From UBA4810 sp002479215 (GTDB lineage Bacteria > Desulfobacterota > Syntrophia > Syntrophales > Smithellaceae), in contig JBEKVB010000014.1 in NCBI GenBank assembly GCA_049514435.1, forward strand, positions 1 to 64,000: DNA of 64,000 bases, in the 5' to 3' direction. A program made the position numbers and the translations under genes. Positions within the stretch are counted from its first letter, which is position 1. Every line of letters starts with the position of its first letter. Positions 24,513-33,983 of the stretch are shown here, one piece after another. The notes under the pieces were generated by a model. The model made no database searches. It saw only the letters and a program-made list of their open reading frames with translations, and was not told where the DNA came from.

Positions 24513-25313
24513 GTGAAAACAAATCGTCCCATAGGCATATTTGATTCGGGTATTGGCGGCCTGACCGTAGTTCGTACTTTGATGGAACGCTTGCCTTTTG
24601 AAAATATTATTTACTTTGGCGATACTGCGCGCGTTCCTTATGGAATAAAGTCAGTCGAAACCATCAATCACTATGCTTCGCAAATCACCGATTTTCTCAT
24701 CAAGAAGGATGTGAAACTTTTGATCGTTGCCTGCAACACAATGGCGGCTGTGGCCTATCAGACGATAAAAGAGTTGTCCGACGTTCCGGTTTTGGAAGTG
24801 ATCGAAGCCAGCGCCAAGAGCGCCGCCAAAGATACCCGCACCAAATCCATCGGAGTCATCGGCACACCGGCAACTATCAACAGCAATGCTTACGCCCGCG
24901 CGATCCGTCTTTTAGATGGAGAAACAAAGATTTTTTCACAGGCTTGTCCACTTTTTGTGCCGCTGGTCGAGGAAGGCTGGTTTGATCATCCGGCAACGAG
25001 GCTGATTGCTCAGGAATACTTAAAACCGGTGATTGCCGAGAAAATCGACACGCTGGTCTTGGGCTGTACCCATTATCCACTTTTAAAACCTCTGCTACAA
25101 GATATTGTCGGGCAAAAAGTAAAACTTATTGACTCGGCGGAAGCAATGGCTGATATTGCCGCCGACTTAATAGATAAACAAAACATCGGCAATAAAAATT
25201 CCCATACGCCGGACTATCTGTTTTGTGTTAGTGATGTTCCTTACCGCTTTCAAACAATTGGCGAACGTTTTCTTGGGCGCACGCTCAGCCGCGTTGAATT
25301 GGTAAGACTCTAA
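24513..25313 (+). CDS. murI: Glutamate racemase
   Basis: A protein of about 266 residues interconverting L- and D-glutamate for peptidoglycan. It has 'IGIFDSGIGGLTVVRTLMERLP' and the two catalytic cysteines in 'VACNTMAAVAY' and 'LGCTHYPLL'. The start is uncertain: GTG at 24513 gives the usual N-terminus (KTNRPIGIFDSG) but lies 16 bases from AAGGAG. An in-frame ATT at 24504 would be optimally spaced, and a GTG at 24468 would add 15 residues. Confidence 0.93.
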   Translation: MKTNRPIGIFDSGIGGLTVVRTLMERLPFENIIYFGDTARVPYGIKSVETINHYASQITDFLIKKDVKLLIVACNTMAAVAYQTIKELSDVPVLEVIEASAKSAAKDTRTKSIGVIGTPATINSNAYARAIRLLDGETKIFSQACPLFVPLVEEGWFDHPATRLIAQEYLKPVIAEKIDTLVLGCTHYPLLKPLLQDIVGQKVKLIDSAEAMADIAADLIDKQNIGNKNSHTPDYLFCVSDVPYRFQTIGERFLGRTLSRVELVRL

Positions 25314-25322
25314 ATAATGTTT

Positions 25323-25363
25323 ATCCCGCCCTTTGTTTTGTTCGGAATAAATTACGGCGGGAT
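25323..25363 (+). terminator. Possible terminator after murI
   Basis: An 8-bp stem ATCCCGCC / GGCGGGAT encloses a 25-base A/T-rich loop, followed by TTTA. The long loop makes it a weak candidate. It sits just before thyX and might instead shape that leader. Confidence 0.3.
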
Positions 25364-25384
25364 TTATGAAAATTGAATAATATT

Positions 25385-26929
25385 ATGAAAATTTTTCTAG
25401 CCGGTTACAATTTAGATTACGATCTTATCCGCAAACTAAAAGACAAAAGCGCCCTTGAGCAAGACTTGACACCGGAAACTATTTCGGCGGCTTACGCTCG
25501 TATCAGCCGCAGCCCAAAGCCCGTTAACGAATTGCGGGAAATTGCCCGCGCGGAAGTTGAGAAGGCGCGCCAGTCCAACCGCACCATCGTTTTTTCAATG
25601 GGGCACAGTTCCGTCGCCGAGCATGCTGTTTTCAATATTGATGTTTTGGGCGTTTCCCGTCTTCTTGTCGAAGAAATTGAAAAATTCCGTCTATGTTCTT
25701 TTACGGAAAAATCTCAACGCTATGTTCTTTTTGATAAAGATTTTGTCATTCCGGAAGAGATTAAGAAAGCCGCTATGGCAAATTTGTATATCTCTACCAT
25801 TAAAATGCAAAACGATTACTATCATCAACTCTACGAACAATTGAAACCTTACGTTTTTTTAAAAAATAAGTCTTTGGCGGAAAATCCAGCCAATCGTCCG
25901 CTTCTTGAGGGCTGGGCCAAAGAAGATGCCCGCTACGTGATAGCCATGGCGACCGAGACTCAACTGGGTATGACAATCAATGCTCGCAACTTAGAACTTA
26001 TGCTGCGGCGGCTGGCCGCCCTTCCTTCCGCTGAAGCGCGGGAATACAGTCAAAAACTATACGCGGCAACAAAGGACATCGCTCCTTCCCTTATCCGCTA
26101 TACTCAAGCCACGGAATACGACAAATTTACCAGACATAATTTGCGCCGCCATCCACTTTCCAGCCAGCAGTTCTTACCTTTTTCTTTGACTACAGATTAC
26201 GACTTGTTTACAAGACAAAACTTGCGTCACCAAACTTCCGTTTTATCGCAAAAATATCACTCTAGCTCTAAAAAATTATCTGACGTGCAATTGACTTCTT
26301 TCTCTTCCGCTGCCGATAACCAAATTGCCGCCACTATGCTGTTTTCATCATCCAATCTAAATTACTCTCAGTGCTTGAGCATGGCGGACAAAATGACTCC
26401 AAAAGAAAAAAGAGTCTTGTTCAAAACGGCTTTTGAAAATTTACAGGCTCACGACTCGGTGCTGAGGGAACTGGAAAATGTCGATCTGCAATTTGAACTC
26501 ATCCTAAGCGCCAGCTGCTTCGCTCAGTTAAAGAGACACCGTATGTCCACAATAATAGTTCAAGATTATAATCCGCAATTAGGCGTAACAACACCTCCTT
26601 CCATTCGCGCAATCGGTGAGCAAAAGAATTTTACGGAAATTATGCGCAATACACAGAACGCTTATGAGCAAATCAGTAAAAAAGCGCCTCTTGCCGCCGC
26701 TTATATATTGACTAACGCACACCGTAAACGAGTCTTGATGAAATTCAATGCCCGTGAACTTTATCATATTGCCCGCATGCGCGCTGATGAGCATGCCCAA
26801 TGGGACATCCGTGAATTGACTGAAGAGATGCTCCAACAGGCAAAAAAAGTTATGCCCCTTACGCTCATGATGGCCTGCGGCAAAGACATCTTTGCAAAAC
26901 TCTACAAAAAGACTTTTACACGCACTTGA
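25385..26929 (+). CDS. thyX: Double-domain flavin-dependent thymidylate synthase (ThyX)
   Basis: A protein of about 514 residues, twice the usual ThyX length, made of two ThyX-like halves. The first half has 'MGHSSVAEHAVFNIDVLGVSRLLVEEIEKFRLCSFTEKSQRY' (near 75-115). The second has 'NVDLQFELILSASCFAQLKRHRMSTIIVQDYNPQLGVTTP' (near 375-405). The canonical RHRxxSxNxxSxR signature is split: RHR survives in the second half and S..xSQRY in the first, so the halves may form composite sites. It methylates dUMP using folate and FAD. ATG at 25385 is chosen over a TTG four codons upstream. Confidence 0.88.
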   Translation: MKIFLAGYNLDYDLIRKLKDKSALEQDLTPETISAAYARISRSPKPVNELREIARAEVEKARQSNRTIVFSMGHSSVAEHAVFNIDVLGVSRLLVEEIEKFRLCSFTEKSQRYVLFDKDFVIPEEIKKAAMANLYISTIKMQNDYYHQLYEQLKPYVFLKNKSLAENPANRPLLEGWAKEDARYVIAMATETQLGMTINARNLELMLRRLAALPSAEAREYSQKLYAATKDIAPSLIRYTQATEYDKFTRHNLRRHPLSSQQFLPFSLTTDYDLFTRQNLRHQTSVLSQKYHSSSKKLSDVQLTSFSSAADNQIAATMLFSSSNLNYSQCLSMADKMTPKEKRVLFKTAFENLQAHDSVLRELENVDLQFELILSASCFAQLKRHRMSTIIVQDYNPQLGVTTPPSIRAIGEQKNFTEIMRNTQNAYEQISKKAPLAAAYILTNAHRKRVLMKFNARELYHIARMRADEHAQWDIRELTEEMLQQAKKVMPLTLMMACGKDIFAKLYKKTFTRT

Positions 26930-26957
26930 AGATATTACCCTAATAAAACGAGATTAC

Positions 26958-28328
26958 ATGACAGATAAAAGACGTCTTTATATCCTTCTGGCCACCACTT
27001 TAAGTTCGTTTCTGACACCGTTTATGGGCTCGGCCGTAAATGTCGCCTTACCCAATATGGCTAAAGACTTATCTATGACAGCTCTTTCCTTGAGTTGGGT
27101 GGCTTCGTCTTTCATCCTGGCTGCGGCGATTACGCTTGTTCCTTTGGGACGATTAGCTGATATTTATGGCCGCAAAAGAATTTTTCTTTACGGCGCTATA
27201 ATTTTTACGCTTGCTTCCTTCCTTTGTATATGGTCGGGAACTCAGTCTTTTTTAATTTTCTCCCGCGTTATTCAAGGTATTGGCGGCGCGATGATTTTCG
27301 GCACCGGTACGGCCATGCTGATTTCGGCTTACCCGGTCGGAGAAAGAGGCAAAATATTAGGAATCAACCTGGCTGGCGTTTACACCGGGTTAACTATCGG
27401 CCCTTTTATCGGCGGCCTGCTTACAGAGCATTTAGGGTGGAGATACATTTTCCTTTTCACGGTTATTTTAGGCATATTTATTATTGCCATTGTCACCTTC
27501 ATGATTAAGGAAGAATGGTCGGAAGCCAAAGATGAGGATTTTGACATTATCGGCTCTTTACTTTACGCGGTTGCTCTTTTTGCCATCATGTATGGATTTT
27601 CTTTACTGCCCGCATGGAGGGCGGGATTCCTCATAGGTATAGGTGTATTTTGTCTTTTCTTCTTTATCCGACAACAATTAACAAGGCCTTTCCCTTTGCT
27701 GGATATCCGTCTGTTTTTAGATAATAAAGTTTTTGCTTTTTCCAATTTAGCCGCGCTCATTAATTACTGTGCTACATTCGCGGTGACTTTTTTGCTCAGC
27801 CTTTATTTACAGCATATTAAAATGCTGACACCTTCTCAGACAGGAATCATTCTTGTTGCCGAACCTGTGGTGCAGGCCTTTTTCTCACCTTTTGCCGGAA
27901 GACTTTCCGACCGTTTTGAACCGCAGATTATCGCTTCCATCGGTATGGCTTTGAATGTTATCGGCCTGATTCCGCTTATTTTTATTCACAGTGATACCGG
28001 TATTTACTATATTGTATCTTGCTTGATCTTGCTGGGTATAGGTTTCGCTCTTTTTTCTTCTCCCAATGTTAACGCCACGATGAGTGCTGTGGGAAATAAA
28101 TTTTTCGGCGTTGCTTCGGCAACGCTCGCCACCATGCGGCTTACCGGTCAAATGTTCAGCATGGGTATAACAATGTTGGTTTTTGCCGTTATCATAGGGA
28201 ATAATCCTATTTCACAAGCCGGAAATATCCTTCTTTTAAAAAGTATTCAGGTTATATTTTTTCTGCTCACTATCATTTGCTTTGGCGGTATATTTGCTTC
28301 CGCGGCTCGGGGAAAGGTTCATCGATGA
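26958..28328 (+). CDS. MFS transporter, 14-helix DHA2 (drug:H+ antiporter) type
   Basis: A protein of about 456 residues with around 14 predicted helices. It has 'SSFLTPFMGSAVNVALPNMAKDLSM' in helix 1, the MFS loop 'LGRLADIYGRKRIFLYG', motif C-like 'GRIQGIGGAMIFGTG' (here 'SRVIQGIGGAM') and a repeat of the loop in 'FAGRLSDRFEPQ'. The family exports hydrophobic compounds. ATG at 26958 gives the standard short N-terminus. The stop overlaps the next start (ATGA). Confidence 0.88.
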   Translation: MTDKRRLYILLATTLSSFLTPFMGSAVNVALPNMAKDLSMTALSLSWVASSFILAAAITLVPLGRLADIYGRKRIFLYGAIIFTLASFLCIWSGTQSFLIFSRVIQGIGGAMIFGTGTAMLISAYPVGERGKILGINLAGVYTGLTIGPFIGGLLTEHLGWRYIFLFTVILGIFIIAIVTFMIKEEWSEAKDEDFDIIGSLLYAVALFAIMYGFSLLPAWRAGFLIGIGVFCLFFFIRQQLTRPFPLLDIRLFLDNKVFAFSNLAALINYCATFAVTFLLSLYLQHIKMLTPSQTGIILVAEPVVQAFFSPFAGRLSDRFEPQIIASIGMALNVIGLIPLIFIHSDTGIYYIVSCLILLGIGFALFSSPNVNATMSAVGNKFFGVASATLATMRLTGQMFSMGITMLVFAVIIGNNPISQAGNILLLKSIQVIFFLLTIICFGGIFASAARGKVHR

Positions 28329-29083
28329 AAATAAATTTCATTAGTTTTGCCATCGGACTTTCTGCCGGGATATTTGGCGGCCTTGTCGGTCTGGGCGGCG
28401 GATTGATTATGATTCCTCTGATAGTCGGAGTTTTGAAGTTAACCCAACTCAAGGCTCATGGCACGAGTTTGGTGGCGCTGGTCTTTACGGGAATCAGCGG
28501 AGCAATAACCTATGCCTTAAATGGCGCGATTGATATTACGGCAGCTGTGCTTTTAGCTCTGACAGCCATATTCACCGCGCCCTTAGGCGCGCGTTACGCA
28601 AATGTTCTTGCGGAATGGAAGTTAAAAAAGGCTTTCGGAGCATTTTTGATTTTTTGTTCGGTTCTTTTGTTTTTAAAACCATATTTAGTAAATTTCATCG
28701 GTCCTCTTCCGGATTTCACGAAAATAATTATATTTTTAATAACCGGTGCTTTTACCGGATTTCTTTCGGGAATGATGGGAGTTGGCGGTGGAACGATAAT
28801 GGTTCCCGTGATGGTTATTTTGGCGGGTTTTACCCAACATATAGCGCAAGGAACATCGCTTTTAGTTATGGTTCCCGCAGGTGGCATAGGCGCCTTGACC
28901 CATTGGAAGCTGGGGAATGTTGAGGCAGGAATTCTTTATGGTCTCATACCGGGTATCCTTCTAGGCACATATTTAGGAGGAAACCTTGCCAATGTAATCC
29001 CGGACAATACCTTGCGTCTGATATTTGCTGTAATAATAATTTCTCTGGGTTTCCGTTATTTTAAAACTTCGTCTCCTGAATAA
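28325..29083 (+). CDS. TSUP-family (TauE/SafE-like) membrane transporter
   Basis: A protein of about 252 residues with eight helices and the duplicated TSUP signature: 'GIFGGLVGLGGGLIMIPLI' at the start and 'GFLSGMMGVGGGTIMVPVMV' in the middle. Members move sulfite, sulfoacetate or other organic anions. ATG at 28325 overlaps the MFS stop by four bases, so the two are coupled. Confidence 0.9.
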   Translation: MKINFISFAIGLSAGIFGGLVGLGGGLIMIPLIVGVLKLTQLKAHGTSLVALVFTGISGAITYALNGAIDITAAVLLALTAIFTAPLGARYANVLAEWKLKKAFGAFLIFCSVLLFLKPYLVNFIGPLPDFTKIIIFLITGAFTGFLSGMMGVGGGTIMVPVMVILAGFTQHIAQGTSLLVMVPAGGIGALTHWKLGNVEAGILYGLIPGILLGTYLGGNLANVIPDNTLRLIFAVIIISLGFRYFKTSSPE

Positions 29084-29103
29084 AAGGATATAAAAATAGA
29101 CCT

Positions 29104-29616
29104 ATGATTCGTACATGTGATCAAAAAGATTTTGCAGCGATATTGGAAATCATCAACGACGCGGCGCAGGCTTACAAAGGAGTAATTCCGGCTGACCGGT
29201 GGCATGAACCATACATGTCTCGCCGGCAGCTGCAAAAGGAAATTGATGCGGGTGTCATTTTCTGGGGGTTGGGGAAAGAAGGTAGACTGATCGGCGTGAT
29301 GGGAATTCAGGATAAAGGTGAAGTTACCCTTATCCGCCATGCCTATGTTCGATCGCGTCGGCGGAATCGCGGAATAGGCTCTCGACTTCTACGGTTTCTC
29401 GAATCTATGACCAAAAAGCCGATTCTGATCGGCACATGGGCAGATGCAATTTGGGCGCTGTCTTTTTACCAGAAGAATGGCTACCGGCTTGTTTCTACAG
29501 ACGAGAAAAACCATTTACTTAAAAAGTATTGGACCATCCCCGAACGCCAGATTGAAACTTCCATAGTTCTGGCCGGAACAAGATGGAAAAAATCAAATTT
29601 CAACTTCCTATCGTGA
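29104..29616 (+). CDS. GNAT-family N-acetyltransferase
   Basis: A 170-residue single-domain GNAT: 'MIRTCDQKDFAAILEIINDAAQAYKG' at the start, motif A 'RHAYVRSRRRNRGIGSRLLRFLE' (R-x-x-G-I-G) and motif B 'ALSFYQKNGYRLVS'. The substrate is unknown. It follows the TSUP gene after about 20 bases and may be the last gene of that transcript. Confidence 0.88.
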   Translation: MIRTCDQKDFAAILEIINDAAQAYKGVIPADRWHEPYMSRRQLQKEIDAGVIFWGLGKEGRLIGVMGIQDKGEVTLIRHAYVRSRRRNRGIGSRLLRFLESMTKKPILIGTWADAIWALSFYQKNGYRLVSTDEKNHLLKKYWTIPERQIETSIVLAGTRWKKSNFNFLS

Positions 29617-29855
29617 ATTTTACTACGGATTTCTTTGCGGTGCGTTTTCGTAAACACTTTCATAATATCCATGTATTGATTGACCGTTAATAACGGCAAA
29701 AAGAACACCTTCTCTATTATCAAGTTGCTTTTTTCTTCAATCACTATTAGTTTATAATATCGGAAAGATTAAATTATTCATGATTTTTTATGGCATTCCA
29801 TGCCCTGAGCCCCCCGGAAGACCTGACTCTATAGTCATAATCTAAAAGAAAAAAA

Positions 29856-29884
29856 TTGACACGCATGCCTCTTCTTCATATACT
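29856..29884 (+). promoter_or_regulatory. Strong sigma70-type promoter of the flavin oxidoreductase gene
   Basis: TTGACA (29856-29861) and TATACT (29879-29884) with exactly 17-base spacing, about 90 bases upstream of the start. The rest of the 355-base gap from 29617 shows no gene or clear terminator. Confidence 0.7.
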
Positions 29885-29971
29885 CCGCCTGCTTAAAAAA
29901 CCTATTCTCACCAAATATCAAAGACTCACTGCTTAGAAAAGCAACTATTGATTAATTTAGGAGGAATAAAA

Positions 29972-31084
29972 ATGTTAAAAACCAGACTTACAGAATTACT
30001 GGGAATCAAATACCCGATTATCCAGGCCGGCATGGGTCCTTTCAGCAATAACAATCTTTGCGTTGCCTCGGCTAATGCAGGAGTGCTGGGACTGCTTTCC
30101 ACCAGTGGACTTTTCAACAAAGACACTCAACCATGGGTCTACAATGCTTTTGTCGAAAGTGCGGAGGCAAACAGGGATGACGATATGGCCACAGTGCTGG
30201 AGAAAGTACTGAAGAGAACCTATCGTCTGGTCAAGGACAAAGGCGGGATATTCGGCATCAACGTCATGGTGTCAGCAGAACTTATCAAAGCCTCGCATGT
30301 TATGATCGACACTGCCATCAGGGTCCGCGAGGAGAATCCGGATATAAAGAATCACTTCAAAGTGATCTTTACTTCGGCGGGCGACCCGGTCGGCTGGAAG
30401 GACAAGATCAAGAACGCAGGTTTCACCTGGATGCATGTTGTCCCTTCCGTTAAAGGAGCGCTCCGCTGCAAGAAGGCGGGTGTTGATGTGATCGTTGCCT
30501 CCGGCCATGAAGGGGGCTTCCATACATCCTGGGAACCGGTTCACTCGATGATTCTGCTCCCCGCTGTAGTCGAGTCCGTATCGGACGAGAAGACGCTCGT
30601 ATGCGGAGCAGGCGGATTCTGCGATGGTAAAAGCCTGGCGGCCGCCCTGGTTTTGGGCTCCGACGGTACCCAGATGGGAACCCGATTCCTCGCCACGCAG
30701 GAAAGTGATTTCCACGAGATCTGGAAACAGGCGGTTGTGGATGCCCAGGATCGGGGGACCCTTGTGGCCCGCGGTTTTGTCGGACCCGCCCGGTGGCTGA
30801 AGACCCCGCGGAGTCTCGAGCACCAAAAGAACACACTCCAGAAATCGCCCGGCGTCTTTCTCGGTGCCCCGGACGATTACACGACCATCGACATGTCCTT
30901 GATCAATTTCGAAATTGAATCCATTAAGGCCGTGTATGAAGGCCGTAAGGAAAAAGCACTTATGGCCGCGGGCGAAGCCGCCCAGCGGATCAAAGATATG
31001 CCCAAGGTCAATGATATGGTGCAGGAGATCGTCAAAGAAACAGAGAAAATTCTCCGGGATGTTCCGAAGAAATTCTTGGCGTAA
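29972..31084 (+). CDS. NAD(P)H-dependent flavin oxidoreductase (nitronate monooxygenase / FabK-like)
   Basis: A protein of about 370 residues of the 2-nitropropane-dioxygenase family: 'LLGIKYPIIQAGMGPFSNNNLCVASANAGVLGLLST' and 'GVDVIVASGHEGGFHTSWEP..SMILLPAVVE', the segment carrying the conserved His, then 'VCGAGGFCDGKSLAAALVLGSDGTQMGTRFLAT' for FMN phosphate. Members oxidise nitronates or reduce enoyl thioesters. Placement ahead of a thioesterase and acyl-CoA dehydrogenase suggests an acyl-chain role, which is inference. Sequence from about 30.2 kb onward is visibly richer in G+C than its neighbours. AGGAGG precedes the ATG. Confidence 0.85.
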   Translation: MLKTRLTELLGIKYPIIQAGMGPFSNNNLCVASANAGVLGLLSTSGLFNKDTQPWVYNAFVESAEANRDDDMATVLEKVLKRTYRLVKDKGGIFGINVMVSAELIKASHVMIDTAIRVREENPDIKNHFKVIFTSAGDPVGWKDKIKNAGFTWMHVVPSVKGALRCKKAGVDVIVASGHEGGFHTSWEPVHSMILLPAVVESVSDEKTLVCGAGGFCDGKSLAAALVLGSDGTQMGTRFLATQESDFHEIWKQAVVDAQDRGTLVARGFVGPARWLKTPRSLEHQKNTLQKSPGVFLGAPDDYTTIDMSLINFEIESIKAVYEGRKEKALMAAGEAAQRIKDMPKVNDMVQEIVKETEKILRDVPKKFLA

Positions 31085-31105
31085 AAACAAATTTGTTATA
31101 TCTGA

Positions 31106-31136
31106 AAAGCTGGGAGGGTTGCTTCCCGGCTTTTTT
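31106..31136 (+). terminator. Rho-independent terminator
   Basis: A 10-bp stem (AAAGCTGGGA / TCCCGGCTTT, one G-T wobble) is followed by TTTTTT. Confidence 0.85.
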
Positions 31137-31219
31137 GCCAATTAACTCTCCATCTGGAAAAACAGGCGCGTGGGCATGCACCCTTTCATCAATCATCAAT
31201 ATTATGGAGATAAGGCGAC

Positions 31220-31681
31220 ATGCCGCAAATCTACCGTTATGAATTGATTGTCCCTGAGGATGCCTTGGATGAAAACGGGCACGTAAATAATGTTGAGTAT
31301 TTACGCTGGATGTTGGACGCCGCCATGGCTCATTCCGACTCTCAGGGATGCACTCAAGCTACAAAGAATTACGGCGCGACCTGGGTAGTACGAACACATC
31401 GGATTGAATATTTAATTCCTGCCTATGCCGGAGAACATGTTTGCGTTCTGACGTGGGTTTCTAATTTTCGCCGTGTGCAATCTTTGCGAAAATACAAGGT
31501 TATTCGTGTTGAAGATAATGCTGTGCTTGCGGAAGGCGAAACCAATTGGGTTTTCATAAATGCTGCTAACGGGCAATTGCGTTCCATTCCCAAACATGTA
31601 ATGGTGACATTTGAATTATTACCGGAAGATAAGGAAAAAGAAGCTCTCGCTGAAATTCGTAAAGGAATCAGCTGTAAATAG
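31220..31681 (+). CDS. Hotdog-fold acyl-CoA thioesterase (4HBT/YbgC type)
   Basis: A 153-residue hotdog-fold protein. 'DENGHVNNVEYLRWMLDAA' carries the catalytic Asp/Asn-bearing helix of 4-hydroxybenzoyl-CoA-thioesterase-like enzymes, and 'HRIEYLIPAYAGEHVCVLTWV' forms the following strands. It probably releases CoA from an acyl intermediate. GGAGATAAGG precedes the ATG. It is flanked by beta-oxidation genes. Confidence 0.88.
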   Translation: MPQIYRYELIVPEDALDENGHVNNVEYLRWMLDAAMAHSDSQGCTQATKNYGATWVVRTHRIEYLIPAYAGEHVCVLTWVSNFRRVQSLRKYKVIRVEDNAVLAEGETNWVFINAANGQLRSIPKHVMVTFELLPEDKEKEALAEIRKGISCK

Positions 31682-31846
31682 CTAATAAATACAAGAAATT
31701 CCCCTGTGTTTATTACCGCGGGTAATCGTGACACAATAAATCGTTGATTTTAGGAAAAAAACATCCTATACTGACGGTCATAATTTAGAGGTTTTTCCCA
31801 ATTTTATGGAAATGAAAATTTAAGCCACATTTATTAAGGAGGATTT

Positions 31847-33721
31847 ATGTCGTTAAATTCATTAGTTGATTCCAGAGATGTGAGATTTGTTCTTTTTGAA
31901 ATGCTGGAACTGGAAAAGTTAAACCGTTTCGAAAGCTTCAAGGAATTTGACAGGAGCATGTACGAAGACACGCTGGAACTGGCGGAAAAGATTGCCATCG
32001 ATCAGTTTTATTCATCCAACGCTGATGGTGATAAAATCGGATTAAAATTCGATCCCAAGACACACGAAGTGAAGGTGCCCGAATCGTTCCATAAAGGATT
32101 CAAAGCCTACACGGAAGCGGGGTTCCACATCCTTACATTTCCACAGGAAGAAGGCGGGATGGGCATGCCTAGCAGTATCTCTATGGCCGCCGCCGAGTAT
32201 TTTAATGCGGGCAATACATCTTTGACCATGTATTGCGGGGCGATCACCGGGGCGGCGGCCATTATCGCGCCTTTCGCTTCCGAAGAAGTGAAAAAAATGT
32301 ATCTTACCAAGCTGATGTCCGGAGAATGGGGCGGCACGATGTGCCTCACGGAACCTTCTGCCGGTTCTGATGTTGGAGCTCTGAAATCCAAAGCTGTAAA
32401 ACAAAAAGACGGCACTTACCTCATTACCGGTCAGAAGATTTTCATCAGCAACGGTGAACATGATTTAACCCCCAATATTATCCATCCGGTACTCGCGAGA
32501 ATCGAGGGCGATCCCGAAGGAACAAAGGGTATCTCCATTTTCTTAGTATCGAAGTATCTCATCAATAAAGACGGGTCGCTCGGCGCACGAAATGATGTGT
32601 ATTGTACAGGCGTCGAGCATAAAATGGGGCTGAAAGGAAACGCCACATCATCGCTCAGTTTCGGTGATAACGGCAAATGCGTCGGGCATCTGCTCGGAAA
32701 AGAACGTCAAGGCATGAAGATCATGTTTATGCTCATGAACGCGGCACGCATTCATACAGGTGTCCAAGCTATGGGACAAGCCAGCGCCGGGTACATGCAC
32801 GCCTGCACTTATGCCCGAAACCGCATTCAAGGTAAGCATATCACGCAGATGCTTAATCCCAGCGCCCCCGGCGTGCCTATTATCGAACATCCCGATGTGA
32901 AGAGAACACTCATGTACATGAAGAGCACGGTAGAGGGAATGCGGATGCTCTGTTTATTCCTCGCCTATCATGAAGACATTATGCATTCATCCAAAGACCC
33001 GGCAGAATGCAAAGCAGCTACGGGTATCGTCGAAATTCTAACCCCCATCGTTAAGGCCGGTATTTCCGACGCCTCCTGGCTGATTACAGCCGAAGCGATG
33101 CAGGTTTACGGCGGATATGGTTACTGCTCGGAATATCCGGTCGAACAGTATGCCCGCGATACCAAGGTATTCTCGATTTATGAAGGAACCAATGCCATTC
33201 AGTCTCTTGATCTCCAGATGCGCAAGATCCTCATGAATCCGGAGATGTATAATTACTCGCAGCTCAAAAAACGCATGAACGATGCAATTGCGAAGGCCAA
33301 GGGCGTGGTGGAAGATAAGTACATTACCCCGGTTGTTCGCGGACTGGCGAAGCTCGACGAAGTCATTGAGATGATGAAAAAGCAGATGGGGGAAGGAAAG
33401 TTCATGGCGCTGGTGCTTAACGCCACACCGCTGCAACAGGCGATGTTCCCGCTGATCGTGGCCTGGCTGCATCTCTGGAGCCTGACGGTTACTATTCCCA
33501 AAATGAAAAAACTCGTTGGCGAGGCGAAGGGCGAGGAAAGGCAAAAGATAATTTCCGGAAATAACGAGGCGGCCTACTATAGCGGCCGGGTGTTATCGTC
33601 CCAGTTCTTCATCGGGGCGGAATTCCCGAAGTACTTCGGAATGATTGAATGCATTATGAATAATGAAGGCGCCGCGATTAAATCCGTTTCGGAGAACTTC
33701 ACCGGAGCGCCGAAAGAATAA
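31847..33721 (+). CDS. Acyl-CoA dehydrogenase with C-terminal extension
   Basis: A 624-residue flavoenzyme, longer than the standard 380 residues. It has an N-terminal helical extension (1-40), the ACAD core with FAD-binding 'MCLTEPSAGSDVGALKSKA' and 'ISNGEHD', 'QVYGGYGYCSEYPVEQYARDTKVFSIYEGTNAIQ' (450-485), and a C-terminal extra domain (about 495-624). This long form oxidises acyl-CoAs, often of long or aryl chains. AAGGAGG precedes the ATG. It is transcribed alone, between a promoter gap and a strong terminator. Confidence 0.93.
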   Translation: MSLNSLVDSRDVRFVLFEMLELEKLNRFESFKEFDRSMYEDTLELAEKIAIDQFYSSNADGDKIGLKFDPKTHEVKVPESFHKGFKAYTEAGFHILTFPQEEGGMGMPSSISMAAAEYFNAGNTSLTMYCGAITGAAAIIAPFASEEVKKMYLTKLMSGEWGGTMCLTEPSAGSDVGALKSKAVKQKDGTYLITGQKIFISNGEHDLTPNIIHPVLARIEGDPEGTKGISIFLVSKYLINKDGSLGARNDVYCTGVEHKMGLKGNATSSLSFGDNGKCVGHLLGKERQGMKIMFMLMNAARIHTGVQAMGQASAGYMHACTYARNRIQGKHITQMLNPSAPGVPIIEHPDVKRTLMYMKSTVEGMRMLCLFLAYHEDIMHSSKDPAECKAATGIVEILTPIVKAGISDASWLITAEAMQVYGGYGYCSEYPVEQYARDTKVFSIYEGTNAIQSLDLQMRKILMNPEMYNYSQLKKRMNDAIAKAKGVVEDKYITPVVRGLAKLDEVIEMMKKQMGEGKFMALVLNATPLQQAMFPLIVAWLHLWSLTVTIPKMKKLVGEAKGEERQKIISGNNEAAYYSGRVLSSQFFIGAEFPKYFGMIECIMNNEGAAIKSVSENFTGAPKE

Positions 33722-33740
33722 GCAAAATTATCTATCAGCT

Positions 33741-33785
33741 AAAAAGGGGCTGGCTCGTTTTGAGCCAGCCCCTTTCTTTTTTAGC
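33741..33785 (+). terminator. Strong rho-independent terminator of the acyl-CoA dehydrogenase gene
   Basis: A perfect stem of about 14 bp (AAGGGGCTGGCTC / GAGCCAGCCCCTT) with a TTTT loop and a T-rich tail. Confidence 0.92.
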
Positions 33786-33983
33786 GGCGTTTTCTACTTT
33801 ACAAAGCATACCAAAGCGTATCGGGGTTAGTATAAATATAAAATACCCCATGGTGAAAGTTCGATTTTGCTGATTTTATGATGTGATTCTCTATTGTCGT
33901 TTTTTATGAAACAAAGTAGAATTGCATTGAAAGTCGGAAAATACTAACTTGGTATATTAATTGTTCGCTGGAGAGGATGAGAA

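Noticed and set aside
30272..31141. Long minus-strand open frame (about 289 codons) antisense to the flavin oxidoreductase
   Set aside because: It lies fully opposite a well-supported gene, has no family resemblance, and reflects the higher G+C of that stretch.
33820..33950. Inverted pair GTTAGTAT / ATACTAAC upstream of cassette 1, possible extra cassette
   Set aside because: The cores do not fit GTTRRRY, no frame or attC-like palindrome lies between, and eight matching bases can arise by chance.
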